The notes beneath the pieces were generated by a model. It had not been told where the DNA came from and did no database searches. It saw only the letters and a list, made by a program, of their open reading frames with translations. This document shows, piece after piece, positions 56,181 through 64,000 of a DNA stretch of 64,000 nt. Within the stretch, counting starts at the first letter, position 1. Each line of letters starts with the position of its first letter. Location of the stretch: the NCBI GenBank assembly GCA_933228675.1, contig OW121741.1:58430651-58494650 (forward strand), in the 5' to 3' direction. The DNA comes from Stomorhina lunata. Its lineage: Eukaryota > Arthropoda > Insecta > Diptera > Rhiniidae. Position numbers and translations under genes: made by a program.

Positions 56181-58860
56181 CATTGGCGGCAAGTTTTATG
56201 GCAAAGTTTGAGAATAACTGGTTAATCGATTCAGGTTCAACAGCCCATATGGTAAATGACAAAAATTTGTTTGTGAACTTCAAACTGTGTGAAGAACAGC
56301 AGTATATAAAATAAAATAAAAGTCTTAAAGTCACTGGTAAAGGAACTATTCGTTTACAACAAATGTTAAACAACAAAAGAGTACATAAATATAGAAAAAA
56401 TTTAATTTCAGTAAGCCAACTAACTAAAAAAGGTTTCCAATTTATTTTTAAAGGTGATCAGTGTAGTGTCAAAAAGGACGGTCTACTTTTCTTAAGAGCT
56501 TTTTTGAATAATGGGATGTTTACACCTAATTTTAAAAAAATACAACAAAACTTTTTAGTTACTAGTAAAGCGATTTGGCACAAACGACTTGGTCATCCTG
56601 GTGACAAAAAATTGAGTGTCTGGTTTCCAAAAAAGTGTTAAGCTTTGATGACAATAGCGTGGAATCACGTGCTTGCAGTTCATGTTTGCAAGGTAAACAG
56701 TGCCGTTCGTCTTATAAGTCAACAACAAATCGTACATACAGACGTGTGTGGTCCAATGAAAGAGAGGTCTATGGGTGGAGCTGTTTACTATGTGTTATTT
56801 CTTGATGATTATTCTGGTAAATTTTTTGTGGAAGTTATGAAAAATAAGTCCGAAGTGTCAAAATTATTTGAGAATTTTAAAAACAGGTAGATAATCAGAC
56901 CGGTAAAAGAATTAAAATACTTCGTTCAATGTTATTTGATGCGAATTTAAAGAAGTTTTATTGGGCTGAATCTGTAAGTACCGCTGCATATTTGTTGAAT
57001 TTATTGGCAAAGAAGGCTATAAATGACAAATCCCCTCAAGAAGTTTGGACGGGTAAGGCTCAAACTGTGAATCATTTGTGTGTATTCGGTTGTGTTGGAA
57101 TTTTGTTCATACCCAAAGAGCTCCGGCAAAAATGGGATGCAAAGTCCAAGAAGTGTTTTATGGTATGGTATAGTCAAAATACAAAAGCCTACAGAATGTA
57201 TGATCCTGTAAAGAAAAGGATACACGTAAGTCGCAATGTAAAATTTTTAGAAAACCAAAATCCCATAAGTGCTTCATCGCCCATATGTGATCAAGAAGTA
57301 GCAAGGATAATAGATGACACCCAAGACTCAGATGTTTTTTGCGAAGAAATTTAGGAAGTTCAATCTCAGTCAGATGAAAAGTCTACGCACGATAATAATG
57401 AGTAGCGAACACAGTTACAAGAAGAAGAAGCAACACCCCATCGTTTTTCTAGAAAAAGAAAACCTTCAAATAAGCCTGATTTTTCCAATGCTAGTTCTGA
57501 TGATCCCAACAATTTTAATGAAGCAATTTAGATAAAAATCGATGGCTTAAAGCCATTCAAAGTGAAACCAATTCTCTTTTGGAAAACAATAAGTGGAGTG
57601 TTGCGAAAGATAGTCAACATATAAGAAAATTGTCTACAAAATGCGTCTTTAGAAAGAAAAGTGAAGAAGGGGGTACGAGATATAAGGCAAGATTAGTTGC
57701 CAGAGGTTTTGCGCGACATGCTGGTGTTGATTACACGGAAACGTACTCGCCCGTAATGAGATATAATACGCTAAGATTTTATTAACAGTAGCTTTGGAAT
57801 ACGATTTGCAAATAAACCATTTGCATGTATGCACAGTATTTCTTCAAGGTAATCTTAACAATGAAATTTATATCGAAGTTCCTGAAGGTATAAGTGTACC
57901 AGAAGGTCATGTTTTGAATTTGAAAATAAGCCACTTTACGGTTTAAAACAAGCGTCGAGAATGTGGAACGAGAAGTTAAACCAAAAACTAAAAAGTCTTG
58001 GCATAAGACAATTGAAGACAGACCAGTGTGTTCACATAATATATGAAAATACTGATGACGTTATTATTATTGCTGTATACGTGGATGATCTTATTGTTTT
58101 ATGGAAAAATGAAAACGTGAAAAACTTGTTGGTTAAAAGGTTGAGTTTAAAATGAAAGACCTTGGTCAGGCTAAACAATTTCTCGGAATGAGAATTACTT
58201 ACAACCCAGGAAAAGATATATCCATAGCTCAAACTTCACACATAGAAACTTTATTAGAAAGGTTTGACATGCTTTCATGTAATCCAGTTTCTCCTATTCG
58301 CCGCTCAGGTCACCCGACCAAACATCAGTTTTGCCGTAAATCTAAGCCGCTTTAATAACAACTTCAGTATGCAACATTGGATAGCTGCTAAACTAATTCT
58401 ACGTTATTGCAAACTTACTTTTGAGAAAAATTCCAGTTTTGAAACTACATGGTTTAGTGATGCAGATTATGCCGCAGATCCGGAAGAATGGAAGTCAGTA
58501 AGCGGATATGTGTTCATAAAGAAAGGCGGTGCAATATCGTAGGGTGAAGCTGAATACGTGGCTATGGGTTTGGCAGTGCAGGAATTACTCTGGTTACTAG
58601 GCCTGGAAGAAGAGCTGCTCAACAAATTCTTGTGTCCAACAATACTTTGTTGCGATAATCAAAGTGCCATTCAACTAACTTAATGAGTGCTATCATGCAA
58701 AAACAAAACACATCGATGTGAGAAATCACTTTATTAGAGACACATACTCGCAAAAGGTTTAACATTAAAATTTGTAAGCTCAACTGTTATGGTAGCAGAT
58801 ATTTTTACCAAGCCACTTTGCAAAGTTCAGATTAAAGATTTTATAAACAGTATGTTCTTT
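56181..58860 (+). pseudogene. copia pol: protease, integrase (core deleted), RT, RNase H
   Basis: Protease WLIDSGSTAHMV (56219-56254). Integrase N-terminal HHCC piece WHKRLGHPGD (~56577-56606); first catalytic region HTDVCGPM (~56740). The segment that should hold the second Asp and the Glu is missing between RIKILRS and MLFDANLKKFYWAE (~56925). RT: KARLVARGFARHAGVDYTETYSPV (57685-57755), a stop after NTLRFY, QASRMWNEKLNQKLK, and YVDD (58078-58089). RNase H: DADYAADPEEWKSVSGYVF, then a stop within the usual GEAEYVA motif (58540-58560), CCDNQSAIQLT, and KHIDVRNHFIRDTY. At least seven lesions. Confidence 0.88.
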
Positions 58861-59882
58861 CGTTTACGTAAAAATTTTTACAAATTATTACGGAAAGTCG
58901 TTTGCTTACCCAAAACTCAGTAAGAGGGGAAATGTAAACAGAGAAAATTTTTAAGAAAAAGTGACAGTTTATTTGCTGAGCATTTGTAAAATGTTACGGG
59001 AAAAATTTTTGCCTGTAAAAGTTCAGTAACAACAACAACATGAATTAAAAACGTAAACAAAAGAAAAGCAGACACCTAAAATTTTGCAGCAATTTTTATT
59101 TATGAATAATTTGAAGTAAAAGAAATGAAATTTACTAAATTAAAGTTAAAAAGTATATCTATAATATTAATACGCAAGCACCCATTTATTATCCCCTTTT
59201 ACGCTAAAATTATACACTCTATTCTGGGAAATGTTATACCATTTAAAAGGTATTTTTCCGTAGATCAGACGAATCTATATTTTATTAAAATCGGTTCAGT
59301 TTTAAAGAATTGGTTCAGTATTTAAAAATCTTACTAACACAATAAAGAAAACTCACATGCATAGGAAATTTAACATTAAGAATCAAACAAAAGAAATTGT
59401 ATTCAAACATGTCTTCTTTTGTTTTTATTATTTGTGGTTAGAGGGTGATAAAAATTAAAGAGAATATTTATGGGGAGAAATTAGTAGACAAATATAAAAA
59501 GAAAGAGTATTTAATTTTAAAATAGGTGTTTTTGATTTGTAAAATAATTGCAACAAAAATTATTGATATTGTTTTTATTATTTGTGATAAGGAAGTGAAA
59601 GACAAAATTAATATTTTGGAAGATATGACAAAAACAGTGCTGAAAATGTAAACCTCTTAAATGTTAATTATTTTAAGTTGCATTTTTTGTGGAATTTGGT
59701 TTTTATTGCTAATACAGTTTGTTTTTCATTTTTAGAATTTGGTTTGATACATTTTTTGGGTTGATTTATTGGGATATAATTTATTACTTCAAGTAATTGA
59801 GTGATTAACATTGTGTTAAAAATTAAATTAATAATAATATACATAATAATATTAGTGTGTAATATACCAGAAGTGGGCACGC

Positions 59883-60032
59883 ATGAGATCAATAAGAGCC
59901 TTTGGCATATTTTTTAAAGAGTTTAAAGATTTTGGTGATTTATACCCAAAAATAGTTAGCGATTTAAAAAAAGAGTCTTTTGAAGGAATGTTTATAATAA
60001 TGACAGATATTATGATTATGGAAAGGGAGTAA
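59883..60032 (+). CDS. 49-codon unrecognised ORF in the Helitron
   Basis: ATG 59883 to TAA 60032. Lys/Phe-rich start (MRSIRAFGIFFKEFKDFGD) and Met/Ile-rich end. A second plus-strand frame (60065-60295, 76 codons, non-ATG start, containing SFYRLQVADNKFEIIGSLLKSS) follows in another phase. Together they read like decayed exons of a single protein, perhaps cargo captured by the Helitron. No family recognised. Confidence 0.25.
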   Translation: MRSIRAFGIFFKEFKDFGDLYPKIVSDLKKESFEGMFIIMTDIMIMERE

Positions 60033-60291
60033 ATCGTTGGACTGAATCAAGTGTTAATTCAAAATTGATAAAGGTTTATTTTTTACAGAGTCAAATGTAT
60101 TGTTTAGAAATTGACACAATATCAGTAAGGAACATAAAAAGGCATATCATGCATTCCGATCGTAATGGTTTAAATTTCATAATTACATTCCGATCGGATA
60201 GTTTAAGCTTCTACAGATTACAAGTAGCCGATAATAAATTTGAAATAATAGGATCTTTGTTAAAAAGTTCAATAAGACCTCCTTCAGTCCA

Positions 60292-60510
60292 TTAACAACC
60301 TTTACAAGTTTTGACATCTATACCACAAGTTTTTTCGATAAGAGTCTCTAAGCCATAGATTATTTTTTCCAACTCATTTACTTCTGAAGATGCCAAAATG
60401 GCTAATTGTGGAACATCCTGAATGTCAGTAGACTCGCCGAGAGGTACACAATTTTTATTTATAATTTCGCTACTTTGGCCAATTTGACACTCAATTGTAT
60501 GGAGTATCAT
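60292..60510 (-). CDS. 72-codon unrecognised ORF in the Helitron
   Basis: ATG at 60508-60510, stop at 60292-60294. It overlaps the end of the opposing plus frame by 4 bases. Balanced composition with Cys (CQIGQ, CVPLG, CGIDVKTCKGC) and an amphipathic VNELEKIIYGLETLIEK stretch that could form a coiled coil. Less AT-biased than the neighbouring sequence. Could be a real small exon; no family recognised. Bases 60511-61490 show no gene. Confidence 0.3.
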   Translation of the reverse strand: MILHTIECQIGQSSEIINKNCVPLGESTDIQDVPQLAILASSEVNELEKIIYGLETLIEKTCGIDVKTCKGC

Positions 60511-62041
60511 CTAAATCAGTGAGATTGCTCCACACGCCCTTTTATCAAAAACTCGTGTACTAATTACGATTATATTGTAATTAGAATTAATAGTTTTTAG
60601 TTATTTAAACTTCAAGAAACAATAAACTTTATTTTACAAAAATGTTCTTTACAGACGATTTATAAATTATGTCTTATCTATTCAGCGTCTAAGATTGAAG
60701 AGGAGTTCAAAAGATAAAAAGAAAGAAGAGATTGGAATATGCATGTGTTCTTTTGACATTTCTTTTTAAACTATATCTTCTCACAAATACATGCATACTT
60801 ATTGCACGCTTATTCTCACATATACATGACGACTTATTACATCTCGGCTAAAGCCAGACAAGAGTAATTTTTGACTTGGACCTCGGATTGTAATGACTTA
60901 AGTTTCTCTATTCACAATTTGAGTGAAAGTAACTTTTATATCCATTGCTCTCGAATAACCCTTTTTTCGTTTTTCTGTTTTTATATTTTTAAAATTAGTT
61001 TAAGAATAATTTTCAGTAAATATATGTATATCAAATATTCAAGTTCAAAACTAGAATTTTGTTAAAAAAAATAAAAAGAATAAAATGTTCAATGAGTCGC
61101 AGTTATGCAACAAAGAGCCGCGAACTTTTTTAACGCCCGCGAAAAAGTGACCCCACTTTTTATCATATATTTTCATGGTTTATATGGCATTGATAGGTAT
61201 TTTTTTAAATTATTTAGTAAATTGTTCAAAAGTTGTACCCCTAATATGCATATTTAAATTTCTTCCTATTTTCATTATTTCAAGCAAATACATTGCAATA
61301 GAAATTATGTAATAAAATTTTTATAAATGCTTTTCAATCACATGATTTTTACAAGAGTGCAATTATACTTAACTGGAACTAATTTTACTTTACGTAAACA
61401 AATTTAAACTTTTTATAGGCTTAACAATATAAGAAAATTAAAAATAAACAAACGAAATTTCACGTGGAATTTGTATTCACAATGAACTAGATGGCGGTCG
61501 ATTGTGTCGACCGCAGGATACACTAGTAACTAATTAAAAACTAAAAGTATAGGTCATTTTTTATTTATTTATTGTCTATTGTATTGCTTTTTTCTTATTA
61601 TTTCGATTTACTTACTGGATTTTTACAATTTTTCTATTCGTTTACTTTTCCTGTACAAATGATTTGGTTAGAGTAAATTCGTCCATTTATTCAGTAAATA
61701 CTCAGCTTACTGAACTTTTACTGGAAAGTAAACGAATAGACCTAGTATGAGTTTTAAATAAATAATATTTTACTGAGGATGTTGAAAATAAAAGCTTAAT
61801 TATTTTAAGTTGACATTTAACTATATAACCTTATACATACGTAAATTAGACATTCTTAGTTATTCTGCTTTGTACCTTAATTCGAATAAAACGTTTTTTA
61901 TTTCTTAAGAAGTTTCTTACCTGCCCAAGTGAATTCAACAAGTTATAATTTGAAATTTTGGTAAAACCAAAAATACTCCAATGTTTCCCCATAAATGCTA
62001 TGCTTCAAATATTCTTAAAAATTTATTTTGCCGCCTATGTA

Positions 62042-63316
62042 TCGGGTGTTTTTTATTGAGGTATAGAATTTTAAGTTGGCATCACTTTTTTAACTGGCGG
62101 CCATTTTGTCAGCTGTCAAGTGATGAATATTTAGTTTGGTTTGCCATTTCATCATGAACAGGTTGACAAAAGAACAACGCTTGCAAATCGTGCAAATTTA
62201 TTTCGAAAATAATGGTTCAGTTCGCGAAGTTTACCGCAAGCTCCGTCCATTTTATGGTCGACATAATCGTCCATCAGAGCAATTAATTCGGTTAACCATG
62301 GATCGTTTTCGCACTACGTTTACTTTATGTGATAATACGCATCCGCAGCGACGTCGAACAATGCGCACCGAAGAAACAATTGCCGCTGTAGAGCAAAGTG
62401 TTGAAGAGGACCAGCAATTGGAGCTTGTCCATCAACTTTATGGAAGATTTTGCGCAAAGATCTTGGCTTGCGACCTCACAAGATCCAGCTTGTGCAAGAA
62501 TTAAAGCCGCGAGGCCATGCAATGCGTCGTGATTTTGGTGTATTGGCCGAAAATGAGATTGATCTTGATGCTGATTTTCATCGCAAAATTTTGCTCAGTG
62601 ATGAGGCTCATTTTTGGTTGAATGGCTACGTCAACAAGCAAAATTGCCGCATTTGGAGTAAAGAGAATCCACATGAGACCCTTGAGACGCCATTACATCC
62701 ACAAAAACTGACTGTTTGGTGTGCTCTATGGGCTGGTGGAGTCATTGGGCCATACTTCTTCCGAAATAATGCTGTAGAGTCAGTTACCATAAATGGAGAC
62801 CGGTATAGAGCCATGATAACCGACTATTTTGTTCCCCAATTGGATGGCATGAATGTGGATGAGTTGTGGTTCAACAAGACGGCGCTACATGCCACACAGC
62901 GCACGTCACAATTGATTTATTGAAGGAAACATTCGATGAGCGCATAATTTCGCGGAATGGACCTGTCAATTGGCCACCAAGATCGTGCCATTTGACACCA
63001 CTGGATTATTTTCTTTGGGGATATGTGAAGTCGCTCGTCTACGCCAAAAAACCAGAAACGTTAGGGGACTTGGAAGCCAACATTCGTGGCGTTATTGACA
63101 ACATACGGCCCCATATGCTCGAAAAAGTAGTTGAAAATTGGACCTGTAGAATTGGCTTTATTCGAGCCAGCCGCGGGGGCCACATGCCCGAAATCAGATT
63201 TAAACATTAATGGCATAAAATTATCCTTCCAATAAAGCCAAATTGATGGACATTAAAACGATTTTCTTGTGTTTTATTTCAATTCGAAGTTCTATACCTC
63301 TAAAAAAAACACCCTT
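62042..63316 (+). mobile_element. rosa-like (DD41D) Tc1/mariner element
   Basis: 1,275 bp with TIRs GGGTGTTTTTTATTGAGGTA (left) and, inverted, GGGTGTTTTTTTTAGAGGTA (right), each continuing ATAGAA. TA at 62040-62041 and 63317-63318. It carries one frameshifted transposase gene. The right flank continues as a Jockey LINE fragment. Confidence 0.88.
62154..63210 (+). pseudogene. DD41D transposase, two frameshifts
   Basis: ATG 62154 (MNRLTKEQRLQIVQIYFENNGSVREVYRKL, an HTH DNA-binding start). First shift near 62405. The second frame has KIQLVQELKPRGHAMRR and the first catalytic Asp in LLSDEAHFWLNGYVNKQ. Second shift near 62875 (one base lost just before QQDGATCHTA, which holds the second Asp). The third Asp is in PLDYFLWGYVK; 41 residues separate it from the second, as in rosa elements of tephritid flies. 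The usually conserved Asp in the preceding SCDL block is His here (SCHLTPLD). TAA at 63208-63210. Confidence 0.88.
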
Positions 63317-63319
63317 TAT

Positions 63320-63770
63320 TTTCTCAATATTTGACTCTAAGGCAGTGCCCCACAATTGAATTCCGTGACATCATATTGGTTTAATAATGGAGTTATATAG
63401 AAGAATTTTTACTAATTAGCCAGTTAAGTTGGGCTGACTTTAGTTAATTTTGGGTCAATTTGGCATCTATGTGACTCTTCCACGTAAGCCGTCGATCCAA
63501 GTGAATACCCAGGTATTTCACTTCTGATTGTTGGGCGATAGATTTTCTTTTAATTTTAACTGGATGGCACGAGTCTCTACGCAATGTAAAGGTGATATGA
63601 ATGCATTTTTGTTCATTCACTTTTATTTCATTGATTTAGCCATTTTTCTATTTGAAATATGTGGTTCTATAAATTTCTAGATGCTTCAACTGGGTTTTCA
63701 TTAATACTTAGAATGGCAGTATCATCTGTAAATGTGAACGTGTTTGTATATATGGGCAAAAATCAAACAG
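63320..63770 (-). pseudogene. Jockey-type LINE RT fragment
   Basis: On the minus strand: a weak TDDTAILSINENP (RT Asp-Asp motif) near 63700-63740, ITFTLRRDSCHPVKIKRK, EVKYLGIHLDRRLTWKSHIDAK (~63455-63520), and KILLYNSIIKPI...GIQLWGTALESNI (63330-63410) with Trp codon changed to TGA. Related to 14690-15140. Confidence 0.78.
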
Positions 63771-64000
63771 TTTTTATTCCTTTGAAACCGACTTTCAACT
63801 CCAATAATAGGAGTTCGGAAAATCTAATTACAGATCTCAAATTAGCAAAAACTTCTGTATACTGAACACAATATCTTAGTTGCGCAAATTTGCGCTTCTA
63901 AGTGTAATTGGCATGAAAATTAAAAAAACGTTAAAAAATCGATTGAAGCATTCAAGTTTTTCTTCATATTTCGTCTTTTTCTGCATTTGTTTTAACATTT
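63771..64000. other. Unassigned sequence to the window edge
   Basis: Probably more of the same decayed LINE, but no motif is readable. Nothing else seen. Confidence 0.3.

Larger units (their letters stand above)
55514..58933 (+). mobile_element. copia-type retrotransposon, internal region (defective)
   Basis: PBS, gag, CCHC, protease, partial integrase, RT, RNase H and a purine tract AAGAGGGGAA (58922-58931), in Ty1/copia order. Many stops and frame changes and a deletion in integrase. Its LTRs are both interrupted: the 5' by a LINE and element E, the 3' by a probable Helitron. Confidence 0.88.
59158..61526 (+). mobile_element. Probable non-autonomous Helitron, 2.37 kb
   Basis: 3' end: perfect 8-bp hairpin GCGGTCGA-TTGTG-TCGACCGC (61494-61514), eight bases, CTAG at 61523-61526, then T. 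Candidate 5' end TCTATAATATTAATACGC at 59158, preceded by A; insect Helitrons often start TCTATA-WTA. Flanks A and T fit the A|T insertion rule. The interior holds short coding-like frames (59883-60510) and no Rep/helicase. The 3' end is strong; the 5' end is an inference. Confidence 0.6.
58934..61940 (+). repeat. 3' LTR of the copia-type element, with a Helitron inside
   Basis: Starts TGTAAACAGAG after the purine tract and ends GAATTCAACA at 61940, the same end as the 5' LTR at 55513. LTR sequence is 58934-59157 and 61527-61940, about 640 bp after removal of the insert. A 17-bp inverted repeat CTATTCGTTTACTTTYC lies at 61634-61650 and 61723-61739. Confidence 0.6.

Overview
The window looks like repeat-dense, AT-rich genomic DNA from a higher dipteran fly. 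The main evidence is the repeat content. There are many DINE-1/mini-me (Helentron-type) elements with (GTCY)n tracts and 3' stem-loops. Alongside them are piggyBac, hAT, Tc1 and DD41D 'rosa'-type DNA transposons, a Mag-clade Ty3/Gypsy element, copia elements, and LOA-, Jockey- and CR1-type non-LTR retrotransposons. Introns follow GT-AG. I found no host gene I can defend and no tRNA or rRNA gene; the stretch is a graveyard of transposons nested in transposons. The species call is inference.

Left third (1-15.5 kb): a piggyBac transposase gene enters from the left edge and its element ends at a TTAA inside a HINE-like repeat (family A). That repeat also carries a 2.0-kb inverted-repeat element with a two-exon gene (1740-3718). 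A second family-A copy (4470-9376) hosts a Tc1-like DD37E element (5687-6985) and a 1.05-kb MITE (7122-8174). A degenerate array then ends in a Helitron-type 3' terminus at 11697. A dispersed repeat (C), a family-B HINE, a hAT transposase pseudogene and LINE debris follow.

Middle (15.5-39 kb): a Mag-clade LTR element (15564-20105) has 181-bp LTRs and a hAT relic inside its integrase. Next come a decayed CCHC/EN/RT LINE (minus strand), a copia 3' end with LTR, and a second copy of repeat C. These are followed by PHD-type ORF1 and Jockey fragments, a MITE, a 131-bp tandem array, a hAT element with an exact 8-bp target duplication, and a 102-nt perfect-looking hairpin. A reverse-oriented family-A copy (31778-39120) is split by a nearly intact CR1-type LINE and by a 1.8-kb foldback element carrying exon-like blocks.

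Right third (39-64 kb): an A/T minisatellite split by a family-B HINE, a full family-A copy (41973-44550), and a ~1-kb inverted-repeat element. The next element (46.9-49.25 kb) contains what reads as a complete type-I hammerhead ribozyme (48017-48062), the most striking single item. A copia-type retrotransposon follows. Its 5' LTR is interrupted by a 6.16-kb LOA-type LINE (exact 13-bp target duplication) and its 3' LTR by a likely 2.37-kb Helitron. A rosa-like DD41D transposon and a Jockey RT fragment close the window.

Several insertions can be proven from inside the window because uninterrupted copies of their targets are also present.
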